Positions 49,822 to 59,635 of a stretch of 64,000 nt of DNA are shown here, piece after piece. Position numbers and translations under genes: made by a program. Position 1 is the first letter of the stretch; each line of letters starts with the position of its first letter. A model generated the notes under the pieces. That model searched no databases. It saw nothing but the letters and a program-made list of their open reading frames with translations, and was not told where the DNA came from. This stretch comes from an uncultured Acidobacteriia bacterium (GTDB lineage Bacteria > Acidobacteriota > Terriglobia > Bryobacterales > Bryobacteraceae), in assembly GCA_903881085.1 (NCBI GenBank), contig CAIRSA010000226.1, positions 1 to 64,000 of the forward strand, in the 5' to 3' direction.

Positions 49822-52800
49822 TAGAAAACCAGTTTGGCAACGAAGAAGATCTGGCGCGCCACCGACGACACTTGCGTCAGTTGTCCGAACAGCGTGCTGG
49901 TCACCGTCGTGTTAGGCGCGGCGAAGTGCGAATGGTTGAAGCCGTTCATACACTCTGTGCGGAACTGCAGCTTGGCGTTCTCCGACAACCGGAAGTACTT
50001 CATCATCGAAGTGTTCCAGATGTTCATGCCCTGCCCGCGAACATTCGGGAAGCGCAGCGACATCACACGGATGTCCGACGCTCGCTGATTGGAAGGGTTC
50101 TTGTCGAAGCCCGAGTCAGTATTGAACCAACGTGAGATGCGTTTGTCGCCATTGGCCAGGGTGATATCGTGGAGATTGCCGTTGAATATGACGTCGCCAA
50201 AGCCGAGTGCGACGCCGCTCTGAGCCTCATAGATCGCCTGCCATTGCCATCCGCCGAACAAGGCGCTCAGGAATCCGTTTGACTGACTGCCGAATTTCCG
50301 TCCTTTCCCGAACGGCAGATCATACAAACCGCTGATGCCTAGGCGGTGCGGAATGTCCTGGTCTGAGACGACCTGCGAGGGCATCGCGTCCGTGGCGTTG
50401 AGGAATTCCGTGGTGCTGAGGAATTTCGACCAGGCATACGTTCCTTGTATCGAGAAGCCAGAGTCAAACCGCCGCTCCACACGCGTTTGCAGCGAATGGT
50501 AGCTGGATGACCCCGACGGATCGTTGTAAGTGATTCCCGTAAACTGCGGATAAGGGCGTAGCAATTGGGAGCGTGAAACAGTTGCCGCGGAAAGCGAAGT
50601 GCCGGGCAGCAGAGGATAGAATGGATTCGCCACCTGCGCGGACAGGAAGTTGATGGCGTTGTTGTCGCGGCCGGGAAGTGTGCTCAGGTACTGCGCGGGC
50701 GTCGCATCGATCTGTCGCGAGACAGCGAGGCTGGACCCCGAACTTCCAACGTACATGGCCTCAACCAGTACACGTTTCGGCAGTTCCTGTTGGAAGCCGA
50801 AATCCCAACGGCCCACCAGCGGGTTGATCTGCTGGCTGTTGTAGAACGAAATCGACGAACCCAGGTTGCTCTTCAATCCGTTGCTCGACCCCACCGGCAA
50901 CAATACACCAGTCGGGAATGGATTTCGTAGCGAAGCGATGAAGTGCTGTCCGTTATCTGTCGACACGGTGACACTGGTGGACTGGCTGAAGCCGGTTTGA
51001 TTCACCGCGGTGCGATCGGCAGCGGTGCCGATATGATCGACGGCCTTCGGCATGTAGAAAACTCCGAAGCCTCCGCGCAGCACGGTCTTCGGCAGCATTT
51101 GATAAGCCACGCCAACGCGCGGCGCGAAGTTGTTCTTATCCGATACCCATAGCGCGGACGGCTGTCCATTCACCCCCGCGTAAGTGAGCCCGCCGGTGAC
51201 TTTAAATTGCGCGACAGGAATTTCCGGAATCGGCGATTTGGCGTAGGCGGCCTGTACGCTGGCCTCAAGCGGATTGGGTGTCGTCTGGTCGAAGCCGCGC
51301 ACAGTGCGGTTGAAGCGCTCTACCGGAGAGGTCTCATATTCATAGCGGATACCGAGGTTCAAGGTCAGCTTGCTTGTCACCTTCCAGTCGTCCTGCAGGA
51401 ACGCCGAGTAGAACGCAGAGTGGTAGGCATACGAGGTATTCATCACCGCAGTGCCCGAACTGGGGATTCCCAAGAGGAACGACGCAAGCCCCTGCCCGAT
51501 GGGCGCGCCCGGTGAATTATCGAGCGGGCCCTGCGTGTAAGTGGAATTGAAGTTCAGATACGGAGTGCCGTTATTGAACACATACGAATTCTCGTTGTAA
51601 GTGCGGAAGTCGCCGCCGAAGCGTAGTGTGTGCTTGCCGAGCGAGCGAGTGACGTCTCCGGCGAATACATGGTAGTTGGTGGCCTTGCGTGTTGGAGTAA
51701 AGTTGCCAAGCACGGCAAAGCTATCGATCGTTAAACGTGGGAAGACGGTGGCCTGCGGGTCGAGTTGCTTGACGAAACCCGGATCGAAACCGAGCTTGGT
51801 GAGATCCATTGCACCGCTTGTGGGAATGGAACTGGGCGCATAACGCGTGAACGAGTAACGTAGATTGAGCAACAGATGAGGGCTGAACGTATAGACATCG
51901 TCGAGCCCGATTCCCGTTGTGCTGGCCTGATTTCTGAGCTCGGTGGCATCGTTGTTGTAGGAGCCCCCGCCCATTCCCCACAGATGGTTGTAGTTGGCGC
52001 GGGCAAACATGCGGTGCTTGTCGCTGAAAGCGTGGTCGACACGTGCTGCCTGTACATTGTAAGCGCTGAGCCCGTGAACAGCGTGGAAGTAGTTGTTCAG
52101 ACCGTTGATGGTCCCCGTCGTATTCGGATCCGGCCAGTAGCTAAGCAGACCTTTGGCGACCGAATCGATGCGGCTGGCAGGAATCACGTTGCCCGCGAGC
52201 GGAAGACGGCTGAACCGTCCGCCTGCCGCGGCGGTGATCGTAGCCGGATCGTAGACCTGGTAAATCGTCCCGAGCGCGAGCAAACTGGAAAAGTCGCCCT
52301 GGCGCTCCGCCACCGTTGGCACAGTGGTGAAGTACCCCGAGTTGGCGTCGGTGTTGGGGTGACGGAAGCCCTCATAACCATATATCCAGAAGGTCCGGTT
52401 CTTGCCGTTGTAGAGCTTTGGAATGAGGATCGGACCGTTCGCCGATACGCCGAATCGATTATTCACATCGGCGCCCTTGATCGACTTTTGTTTGTCGCTG
52501 GTGGGCGGGCCGCTCGATGCATCGTACAGCCTCTGCCGTTGGAAGAAGTCGAGCCCTTTTAGAGCTGCTCCGGTGTAGTTTTCATAGGCCGTAGCATGGA
52601 AGTTGTTCGTGCCGGACTTGGTGCCGATGTTGACGCTGCCGCCGGCGGTGTGGCCGCTGGCCGCGTCATACGAGTTTGTCTCCACCCTCATTTCCTGCAC
52701 CAGATCGGCCGGCGGCACGATGATCGCCGAATCGTTCGACATCACCGGTGTGCCGTCAATCGTAAACTCAGTGTTCTGGCTGCGGATGCCGCTCACCGAT

Positions 52801-53342
52801 ATGCGCGAGGCAACGCCCGCCGACGACAACTCGTAAGGGTGATTGGCAATGGCGAAGTTGGTCACGCCAGGCGTGAGCCGCTCCAGCGTCAATGCGTTTC
52901 CGCCGCTTACGGGAAGTTCCGTGATGCGGCGATGGTCGACCACCGCACCTGTTGAAGCACTGGCAACTTCCAACAGCGGTGTGCCACCACTCACCGTGAT
53001 TGAATCCGATACAGCGCCGACTTCCATCTTCAGATCCAGCGATACTTTGTCGGCAACACGAAGTTCGATGGCGCTGCGCATCAGCTTCTTAAAGCCAGAT
53101 GCCTCGGCGTTGACCGTGTAGGAGCCGGGAACCAGGTAAGGAATTTCAAACAACCCGGCTTCGTTCGTCTTGGATGCGACGGTGATGCCCGTGGCCGTAT
53201 TGGTGGCACTGACCGAAGCGCCAACCACCGCGGCGCCCGAGGCGTCGGCAATTTGTCCCAGGATTTTGGCGCGCGTGTCCTGTGCATAGAGCGCAAGATG
53301 CATCAGCAATGCGCCGGCGAAACAGATGACTTTGGATTTCAT
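49821..53342 (-). CDS. Oar-like TonB-dependent receptor
   Basis: 1173 residues, ATG at 53342, with GGAAG about ten bases upstream. After the signal peptide (VICFAGALLMHLALYAQ) it has a carboxypeptidase-regulatory-like domain (AKILGQIADASGAAVVGAS), a plug (ASGHTAGGSVNIGTKSGTNN) and a barrel ending AKLVF. It heads a four-gene minus-strand operon with a serine hydrolase, a DUF6351 protein and a GH20-like hydrolase, all with overlapping or touching ends. A promoter with TATAAT at 53378-53373 lies upstream. It probably imports the product or substrate of these exported enzymes. Confidence 0.9.
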   Translation of the reverse strand: MKSKVICFAGALLMHLALYAQDTRAKILGQIADASGAAVVGASVSATNTATGITVASKTNEAGLFEIPYLVPGSYTVNAEASGFKKLMRSAIELRVADKVSLDLKMEVGAVSDSITVSGGTPLLEVASASTGAVVDHRRITELPVSGGNALTLERLTPGVTNFAIANHPYELSSAGVASRISVSGIRSQNTEFTIDGTPVMSNDSAIIVPPADLVQEMRVETNSYDAASGHTAGGSVNIGTKSGTNNFHATAYENYTGAALKGLDFFQRQRLYDASSGPPTSDKQKSIKGADVNNRFGVSANGPILIPKLYNGKNRTFWIYGYEGFRHPNTDANSGYFTTVPTVAERQGDFSSLLALGTIYQVYDPATITAAAGGRFSRLPLAGNVIPASRIDSVAKGLLSYWPDPNTTGTINGLNNYFHAVHGLSAYNVQAARVDHAFSDKHRMFARANYNHLWGMGGGSYNNDATELRNQASTTGIGLDDVYTFSPHLLLNLRYSFTRYAPSSIPTSGAMDLTKLGFDPGFVKQLDPQATVFPRLTIDSFAVLGNFTPTRKATNYHVFAGDVTRSLGKHTLRFGGDFRTYNENSYVFNNGTPYLNFNSTYTQGPLDNSPGAPIGQGLASFLLGIPSSGTAVMNTSYAYHSAFYSAFLQDDWKVTSKLTLNLGIRYEYETSPVERFNRTVRGFDQTTPNPLEASVQAAYAKSPIPEIPVAQFKVTGGLTYAGVNGQPSALWVSDKNNFAPRVGVAYQMLPKTVLRGGFGVFYMPKAVDHIGTAADRTAVNQTGFSQSTSVTVSTDNGQHFIASLRNPFPTGVLLPVGSSNGLKSNLGSSISFYNSQQINPLVGRWDFGFQQELPKRVLVEAMYVGSSGSSLAVSRQIDATPAQYLSTLPGRDNNAINFLSAQVANPFYPLLPGTSLSAATVSRSQLLRPYPQFTGITYNDPSGSSSYHSLQTRVERRFDSGFSIQGTYAWSKFLSTTEFLNATDAMPSQVVSDQDIPHRLGISGLYDLPFGKGRKFGSQSNGFLSALFGGWQWQAIYEAQSGVALGFGDVIFNGNLHDITLANGDKRISRWFNTDSGFDKNPSNQRASDIRVMSLRFPNVRGQGMNIWNTSMMKYFRLSENAKLQFRTECMNGFNHSHFAAPNTTVTSTLFGQLTQVSSVARQIFFVAKLVF

Positions 53343-53372
53343 AACGGATGATCTTCCTTCAACAGTGGCTTA

Positions 53373-53403
53373 ATTATACATGATGCATGCAATGCACAGT
53401 CAA
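53373..53403 (-). promoter_or_regulatory. Promoter of the four-gene receptor operon
   Basis: On the minus strand TTGACT (53403-53398), a 19-base spacer and TATAAT (53378-53373) point to the receptor at 53342. The spacer contains the palindrome TGCATGCA. The rest of 53404-53509 shows no gene. Confidence 0.55.
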
Positions 53404-53509
53404 TCGTATTTCGTCGCGTCGCCGCCTCGCTACAACGCCTCACAGGAATGCACGCCTGGGAGCGGTTGCCTATGGCGCAGTAAACGGCGAAAGGCGTTCG
53501 AACTTAATC

Positions 53510-53539
53510 TTGACGCAAAATGTATACAGTATGTATAAT
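53510..53539 (+). promoter_or_regulatory. Promoter with embedded TATAC-N5-GTATA repeat
   Basis: TTGACG (53510-53515), an 18-base spacer and TATAAT (53534-53539) precede the receptor at 53569. An inverted repeat TATAC, five bases, GTATA (53523-53537) lies across the spacer and -10. The promoter at 59636 has the same arrangement at the same offset. Confidence 0.65.
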
Positions 53540-53568
53540 CATGCTGCAAAGATCTAAAGGAGTCGACC

Positions 53569-56500
53569 ATGATTCGATCCACGCTGGCAATCGCATTATT
53601 CTCCGTCGTGGCTGCTTTGGCACAGACGCCAACCGCGACCCTGATTGGTGTGGTGTCCGATCCGACAGGGCTCCCGGTGCCGGAAGCCGCGGCGGAGGTC
53701 CAGAACGCCGGAACCGGTGAGGTTCAACACGTGAAGACCGGTGCCCAGGGCACCTTCACGGTGACGAACCTTCCGCGCGGATTCTATGAATTGCGCATCG
53801 AGAAGCAAGGCTTTCGAACCCTGCATCAGACGCGCATCGAATTACTGCTGGAACAAACGGTGCGCCTACAATTCAAAATGGAAATTGGAACGGTCTCTCA
53901 GGAAGTGACCGTCCATGCCGGTACTCCTTTGATCAACACCGAGAACGCGGTCCGAGGCGACGTCATCGAAAAAGCCGAACTGACTGAGATGCCGCTTCAA
54001 GGCAGGAACTTTCTCGACCTCGCCTACCTTGTGCCCGGCGTTTCAACCGGACTGCCGAGCATCAGCTATTCCGGAGTCGTGACCAACGGCGCCCGCAGCG
54101 ACAACACGGGCATGATCGTCGATGGCACGCCATCGCGCGACATGATCGGCGCAAGTTTGATAGCGCCAGTGAACCTCGAGGCCGTGTCCGAGTTCCGCAT
54201 GATGACCAATAATTACTCGGCCCAATACGGGCGGGTCGCCGGCGGCATGATGAGCGTGGTGGTCAAAGCCGGATCGAATGATCTGCACGGATCGGCCTTT
54301 CTATTTTCGCGCGATGCAATCTTCGATGCGCGCGGCTACTTTGCTCCCACCAAGGGGGATATGCTGCGCAATCAGTATGGCGGGTCGTTCGGCGGCCCCG
54401 TTTTTATCCCCAGGCTTTATAGCGGAAAGAACAAGTCGTTCTTCATGGTGTCTTTTGAACAACTGCGGCAGAATGCTCCTTACAACGCACTGATGACGGT
54501 GCCGACTCCTCTCGAAAAGACAGGCGACTTTTCGCAGAGCGTCACCAACACTGGCGCCAAAGTAGTGCTCAAGGATCCGCTTGCAGCCAATGCTCCCTTT
54601 GCGAATGCCGTGATCCCTGCCAACAGGTTGGACCCTATCGCACAGAAGATCATGCCCTACTATCCTGCATCGAACCGCGCCGGTTCGGTTAACAACTATG
54701 CGGAGAGCCTGCAGCAGGAACAGAAGAATTACTACATCACCACCAAGATCGATCAGAATATCTCCAACAACAACCGCCTAAGCATTAATTTCTCCCGCTC
54801 GCATACGTTTAACACGAACAACATTCAAGCCGGCTATACTCCCGATTTTGCCGCCGACTTTCAAAATGAGAATACAGTTGGCGGCGTGAGCTATACGCGC
54901 ATCATCACTCCCGCGTTGATTCTCGAACTCCGCTCCGGACTCAGTCGCAACTACAACAACTACGCTGTCGCTTTCGCGCATCAGAACATTGCGCAGCAGT
55001 TCGGAATTTCAGGCACCACAACCGACCCCAACCTGTGGGCTTTCCCCTCGTTCCAGCCGACCGGCTATGCAACAGTCGGCGACTATGCAGCGAATCCTGG
55101 CTTCCGGCTTTCCTATACACTCACAGAAGCCGGCACGCTCACCTGGGTTAGAGGGAAGCATGTTATCAGGGCAGGCGCCGATGCCGCCTTCGGCCAGGTC
55201 AATAACTACCGGCCCACCAATGCCAACGGACTCTTCAAGTTTCTTGGAAACTGGACCAGCAACTCCTTCGCCGATATGACTCTTGGTTACGCCGACAGCA
55301 CTTCGCTCACTCCCACGTCCTCACCGCAGTACGTACGTTCCAAGACCTACGCCGCGTTCGTGCAGGACGATTTCAAACTCAGCCCACGAGTAACTCTGAA
55401 CCTGGGGCTACGCTACGAACTGACAATCCCTTCATCCGAGCTACGTGGGCGTTGGTCGAACTACAACCTGGATTTGAACAAGGTGGTGATTGGAAGCGAT
55501 GAAACCATGCCTGACCTTGCCGACCGGCTGAAGTTACTGGGCTTGACCGGAAAGGTGGTGACTGCGAAATCCGTTGGACTCCCGGAAAACCTGGCCTACA
55601 CACCGAAGAAAGATTTCGCCCCACGTATGGGCATCGCCTGGCGCCCGTTCGGCGACACGAAGACCTCCATCCGCGCAGGCTGGGGAATTTTCTATGGAGC
55701 GAATTACATGGGCCCGTATCTTACATTTCTGGGCCAGGGCTATCCGTTCCAGATATCCCAGACATTTGCGCGCAACACCAATAATGCTCTAGCTCTGACG
55801 CTGAAGAATCCGTTCCCGGTCACCACGTCGAGCATCGCCGGCACGACCAACACGAATGGCACGCAGTGGCACGTTCAGTCCCCCTATCTACAAAATTTCA
55901 ACTTCACGATTGAGCGGGAACTGCCATGGGCATTCGCCGTCGAGACTGCGTACAGCGGATCCACGGGCACGCACCTAACGCGCGGCATCAACATCAACGG
56001 GCCGTATTATTATCAGCCCGCGCTGTGGGGGCCTAACAACACAATCACGCGGCCCAATCCGGCTTGGGCTACGATCAACTACATCACCAATGGCTCCTCG
56101 TCGAATTTCCATGCGGGGCTGATTACCATCAAGCGGCGGATGGTGCGCGGCTTCATGCTGCGGTTCAACTATCAGTTCAGCAAGAGCATCGACGATGCGA
56201 CAGACTATAACGTTTCAGTCGATCCGGTGACCGATCCGCGTTATGCGCGCATGGATCGCGCTGTTTCCGATAATAACCAGACGCATCTTGCGAGTTTCAG
56301 CTTCCTGCTGCAATCGCCGCTGCATTCAGTTTGGGGACGCAACTGGCAGTTGTCCAGCACCGGCAGAATGGGTAGCGGCTTCCCGTTCTCTCCGCAGACG
56401 CAAAGCGCCAACCAGTCGCTGGGACAGTCTCCGCGCCCGGACCGGCTGCGGACAGGTACGCTCGCGAACCCAACGCCAGCGCATTGGTTCGACGTCACTG

Positions 56501-56775
56501 CATTCACCACCGTCCCCAACGGTGCATTCCGCCCGGGAACCGCAGGCCGCAACATCCTGTATGGACCCGGATACGAGGCGGTGAATCTGTCATTCAGCCG
56601 CAATTTCATCTTCAGGGAAAAGAACCGGCTGCAAATTCGCGTGGAAGGGTTCAACGCCTTCAACCACGGGAATTTCGGCCAGCCCGTCGTGTTCATTAAC
56701 GCCGGGAATGGGGGGAGTATCACATCAGCGCAGGCGACTCGGTCGATGCAGTTGGGCGCCCGGTACGAGTTCTGA
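53569..56775 (+). CDS. Oar-like TonB-dependent receptor
   Basis: 1068 residues. AGGAG six bases before the ATG at 53569 fixes the start. Signal peptide (MIRSTLAIALFSVVAALAQ), carboxypeptidase-regulatory-like domain (TATLIGVVSDPTGLPVPEAA), plug (VAGGMMSVVVKAGSNDLHGS) and a barrel ending ARYEF. It resembles the receptor at 41177 throughout, more than any other here. It is transcribed alone, converging with the acetylesterase-like gene that ends 11 bases away. Its promoter shares an inverted repeat with the promoter at 59636, so it may be co-regulated with the acetylesterase/sialidase-like cluster and import that cluster's product. Confidence 0.9.
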   Translation: MIRSTLAIALFSVVAALAQTPTATLIGVVSDPTGLPVPEAAAEVQNAGTGEVQHVKTGAQGTFTVTNLPRGFYELRIEKQGFRTLHQTRIELLLEQTVRLQFKMEIGTVSQEVTVHAGTPLINTENAVRGDVIEKAELTEMPLQGRNFLDLAYLVPGVSTGLPSISYSGVVTNGARSDNTGMIVDGTPSRDMIGASLIAPVNLEAVSEFRMMTNNYSAQYGRVAGGMMSVVVKAGSNDLHGSAFLFSRDAIFDARGYFAPTKGDMLRNQYGGSFGGPVFIPRLYSGKNKSFFMVSFEQLRQNAPYNALMTVPTPLEKTGDFSQSVTNTGAKVVLKDPLAANAPFANAVIPANRLDPIAQKIMPYYPASNRAGSVNNYAESLQQEQKNYYITTKIDQNISNNNRLSINFSRSHTFNTNNIQAGYTPDFAADFQNENTVGGVSYTRIITPALILELRSGLSRNYNNYAVAFAHQNIAQQFGISGTTTDPNLWAFPSFQPTGYATVGDYAANPGFRLSYTLTEAGTLTWVRGKHVIRAGADAAFGQVNNYRPTNANGLFKFLGNWTSNSFADMTLGYADSTSLTPTSSPQYVRSKTYAAFVQDDFKLSPRVTLNLGLRYELTIPSSELRGRWSNYNLDLNKVVIGSDETMPDLADRLKLLGLTGKVVTAKSVGLPENLAYTPKKDFAPRMGIAWRPFGDTKTSIRAGWGIFYGANYMGPYLTFLGQGYPFQISQTFARNTNNALALTLKNPFPVTTSSIAGTTNTNGTQWHVQSPYLQNFNFTIERELPWAFAVETAYSGSTGTHLTRGININGPYYYQPALWGPNNTITRPNPAWATINYITNGSSSNFHAGLITIKRRMVRGFMLRFNYQFSKSIDDATDYNVSVDPVTDPRYARMDRAVSDNNQTHLASFSFLLQSPLHSVWGRNWQLSSTGRMGSGFPFSPQTQSANQSLGQSPRPDRLRTGTLANPTPAHWFDVTAFTTVPNGAFRPGTAGRNILYGPGYEAVNLSFSRNFIFREKNRLQIRVEGFNAFNHGNFGQPVVFINAGNGGSITSAQATRSMQLGARYEF

Positions 56776-56786
56776 CGAATGACCGA

Positions 56787-58307
56787 CTACCGCGACCGGT
56801 CCGTACGAAATGGCTGAAGCGGCAGCCCCACCCGGTTCTCGACAGACAGAATCGGATTGCTGGCCCACGCGTAGCGGACCGCCACCGGATGTGGAACGTT
56901 GCCGCTCCAAACCTTGATTTGATGGCCTTCGATACGCGCACTGGCCCAAACCCATTTGCCATCGGTTCCTCGAATGACAAATCCTTTCGCCTCGCCATCT
57001 CCGCGGACGCGAAGGCCTGCGCTGTATCGGAATCGCAGAATCACGTTGCTGCCCTTCACGCGATGACCCGCGTATTCGGGACTCCGCACCAGGCCCACCC
57101 GCATTTTGTAGACGTCCGCAAGAACAATCCCGGCCAAGCGGTCGCCGACAGGTTGCTTTATCGGGAAGTGGACGTCGTCGCCTGGACGCACCAGATCGAC
57201 TGCGCAAACATACCCGGTATTCGGCAGTTCGAGCGCCGCGGCTTGCATTTCGCGGAGCAGAGCCATTCCGCCCTCCTCGACCGGATGTGTCTGCAGATCG
57301 CCCCGATTATTCATCTCGACATAATAAAAAGGCAGCTCCGCCTGCCAATGCTTTCGCCACGAGCGGATCAGCGCCTTGATCAACTCCGGATACTCTTCGG
57401 GGTGAGCGATGTTCCCGTCAGCCTGATACCAGATGATGCCGCGCAGGGTGTACGGCGCCAAGCCGTGTATCATTCCGTTGTAAAAGCGGCACGGCACATG
57501 GTTGTCAGTGGACGTATAGGGCGGCGCAGGATGCGACCGAGCGTTGGCGAACTGAAGGGCCGGCGTGGGGTTCTGTCTGGTCCACATTTCCATCTCCCGC
57601 TTGTAGCGGTCCGCGGCGTCCGGCGCGACCTTCGCAAGTTCGTCACGATGGCGCTTCCAGATTGCCGGGGCGACCGAGGTCGCATCAAATACAGATTGAG
57701 GCAGCCAGGACTCAGCCGGCGTGTTGCCCACGGATGAATGAATAAGCCCTACCGGGATGTTGAGCTTCTTTTGCAGGGCAACCGCAAAGTACCAGGCCAC
57801 AGCCGAGCAATCGGTGATGTTCTCCGGCGAAGCCACCTTCCAGGTTCCGATGACATCATCCAACGGCCTATCGGAGCCGCGTGGTCGAATTGAGAAATAG
57901 CGGATGGCGCCGCTTGCGTCACGCGCCATCTGTTTCGCTGCTTCCAATACTCCTGCGGGAATGTTCGGGCGGCCGAGCGTATACTGCATGTTGGATTGGC
58001 CGCCGGCCAGCCAAACTTCGCCCACCAACACGTTCCTAACCCGCAACCCATTCACGACCAGCTCAAAGGGGCCGCCAGCAGCCCCGGCGTCGATCCGAGC
58101 GAGCCATCGCCCGCCCGCGGCTTTGGTCTTGACTGTCCGGCCGCGGAAATTCACCGTCACGTCCTCGCCCTCACCGGCAGAGCCCCAAACGGCGACGCCC
58201 ATTCCGCGCTGGACCACCATCCCGTCGGAGAACAGGGCCGCCAATTTGACGTCGGCCATGAGCGGGCAACTGGCCCAAAGAAGAACCGCGAGCAAGCGCC
58301 TGGTCAT
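56787..58307 (-). CDS. Sialate O-acetylesterase-like SGNH hydrolase
   Basis: 506 residues from the ATG at 58307, which overlaps the TGA of the upstream sialidase-like gene (ATGA); a longer frame to 58397 is not supported. A signal peptide (RLLAVLLWASCPLMA) precedes an N-terminal beta domain (VKLAALFSDGMVVQRG) and the SASA/DUF303 esterase core with the GDS-like nucleophile block GGQSNMQ, the WYQADGNI segment and a late D-D-V-H block for the Asp-His pair. The enzyme would remove O-acetyl groups from sugars such as acetylated sialic acids or plant glycans. Coupled translation with a sialidase-like protein suggests joint action on one substrate. Confidence 0.85.
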   Translation of the reverse strand: MTRRLLAVLLWASCPLMADVKLAALFSDGMVVQRGMGVAVWGSAGEGEDVTVNFRGRTVKTKAAGGRWLARIDAGAAGGPFELVVNGLRVRNVLVGEVWLAGGQSNMQYTLGRPNIPAGVLEAAKQMARDASGAIRYFSIRPRGSDRPLDDVIGTWKVASPENITDCSAVAWYFAVALQKKLNIPVGLIHSSVGNTPAESWLPQSVFDATSVAPAIWKRHRDELAKVAPDAADRYKREMEMWTRQNPTPALQFANARSHPAPPYTSTDNHVPCRFYNGMIHGLAPYTLRGIIWYQADGNIAHPEEYPELIKALIRSWRKHWQAELPFYYVEMNNRGDLQTHPVEEGGMALLREMQAAALELPNTGYVCAVDLVRPGDDVHFPIKQPVGDRLAGIVLADVYKMRVGLVRSPEYAGHRVKGSNVILRFRYSAGLRVRGDGEAKGFVIRGTDGKWVWASARIEGHQIKVWSGNVPHPVAVRYAWASNPILSVENRVGLPLQPFRTDRSR

Positions 58308-59539
58308 GTTAATGCGTTGAGCGGAACTTTGGTGAAGTAGATGTCTTCCTTCGCTCGCGAGAAGACGATGTACATATTCCCGTTTGCAATGTCGCAAGTC
58401 GGATATCCGTAGGCACCACCCTTGGCATGGCCCGGCATGCGCGGTTTTGTTGCCGCCGCATCTCCCAAAACGTAGTGGCGGTCAAAAACCACACCGTCTT
58501 TGCTCGTGGCAAGCACCATCGGTGTGCGAGCGCCTTTCGGGTTCGGACAGCTCAGGCCGAAATAGCGGCCGTCAGGCAGGCGGCCGAAGTGGAAGCGGCA
58601 CGCGCAATCGGAGTAGCCGGTCAGCATGGGTTCTGACCACGTTCTTCCGTTGTCCACGCTCTCAGTCACAGCGAGCAATCCGTTGTGCTTCTCGGTTCCG
58701 ATGGGCAGAGTCCGAAGCATCATGTGGATCCTTCCGTCGTCGGTCTGAAAGAACGAACCCTCGCAGTAATCGCGCGGATCATTGCGATACGTACAGGCCT
58801 TTAGAAAGCCTTCGGGGTTGTCCTCCATCCATTTCGGCAGGCGGGGCAATCCAGTCATTTTCCAGCCGCGAATTCCCGCGGGATCGTCGGTGTAGGGAAA
58901 GGTGACGTTACCTGTCATCAACAATCTTCCATTGCGAAGAGGAAACGGGCGAAGGTTGGGCACGAATTTGTTGAGCACTCGCACCGATTTGTCCCACGTG
59001 GCGCCGCCGTCGCGGGAAATGCGCGCATCGCAAAACGTGTTCTTGCGGACCCATACCTTCCCACTTCCCCGATTGTCGAGAATCGGTTTCGAGAGCACCA
59101 CGCCGTTCGCATCGAAGGCGATCGGGTTGTAGGAAAAGTGGCCGTAGTAGGCGATCAGTTGATCCCGATGAGACCGGATTCCCATCGCAGTATACGTCGA
59201 GCTCTTTTCGGGGAAAGGTGCGGAGATTTCCCGCTCGGCAGACCAGGTCCTCCCCTCGTCACTCGAGACAGCGAGCATCATTCTTTGCCCGGGATTGTCT
59301 TCGTGCGTGACTCCGTTGGACCAGGATGCGAGCAACCGGCCCTGATGGAACAGAATCTGATGATGATGGTTGTACGCGGCCCCGGACACGCCCTGGAATA
59401 ACCGTATCTCTTCGAGGTCAAGCTTCGTCGTCCTGGCTTCGCCCCACATGTTGGTGATCGGGGATTTGGCGGGCTCCGCGGCTCCGGCTTGCCAGGCTGC
59501 GCCACCTGCCAGGAATGCCCTTCGTGTGAATTCATTCAT
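58304..59539 (-). CDS. Tat-exported sialidase-like (BNR repeat) protein
   Basis: 411 residues. A twin-arginine signal (FTRRAFLAGGAAW) is followed by a six-bladed-propeller sialidase-like fold with Asp-box repeats SSDEGRTWS, SRDGGATWD and SVDNGRTWS. I do not see a clear complete arginine triad, so hydrolysis of sialic acid itself is unproven; this family also covers other exo-glycosidases or lyases. The ATG at 59539 lies seven bases after a TATAAT, with no ribosome binding site, which implies a leaderless mRNA. The stop codon overlaps the start of the acetylesterase-like gene. The gene is divergent from a second acetylesterase/sialidase-like pair. Confidence 0.82.
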   Translation of the reverse strand: MNEFTRRAFLAGGAAWQAGAAEPAKSPITNMWGEARTTKLDLEEIRLFQGVSGAAYNHHHQILFHQGRLLASWSNGVTHEDNPGQRMMLAVSSDEGRTWSAEREISAPFPEKSSTYTAMGIRSHRDQLIAYYGHFSYNPIAFDANGVVLSKPILDNRGSGKVWVRKNTFCDARISRDGGATWDKSVRVLNKFVPNLRPFPLRNGRLLMTGNVTFPYTDDPAGIRGWKMTGLPRLPKWMEDNPEGFLKACTYRNDPRDYCEGSFFQTDDGRIHMMLRTLPIGTEKHNGLLAVTESVDNGRTWSEPMLTGYSDCACRFHFGRLPDGRYFGLSCPNPKGARTPMVLATSKDGVVFDRHYVLGDAAATKPRMPGHAKGGAYGYPTCDIANGNMYIVFSRAKEDIYFTKVPLNALT

Positions 59540-59546
59540 CGCTGAA

Positions 59547-59572
59547 ATTATACATTAATCGCGAAGATGTAT
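59547..59572 (-). promoter_or_regulatory. Promoter region of the sialidase-like gene, leaderless
   Basis: On the minus strand TATAAT (59552-59547) ends seven bases before the ATG at 59539. An inverted repeat ATACAT, 11 bases, ATGTAT (59550-59572) overlaps it and could be an operator. Confidence 0.5.
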
Positions 59573-59635
59573 GCAGGTAGAATACGGCTCAAAAGATGCG
59601 TCCAGGAGGCAGCTAGCAATCGAGACGCGCTCACG

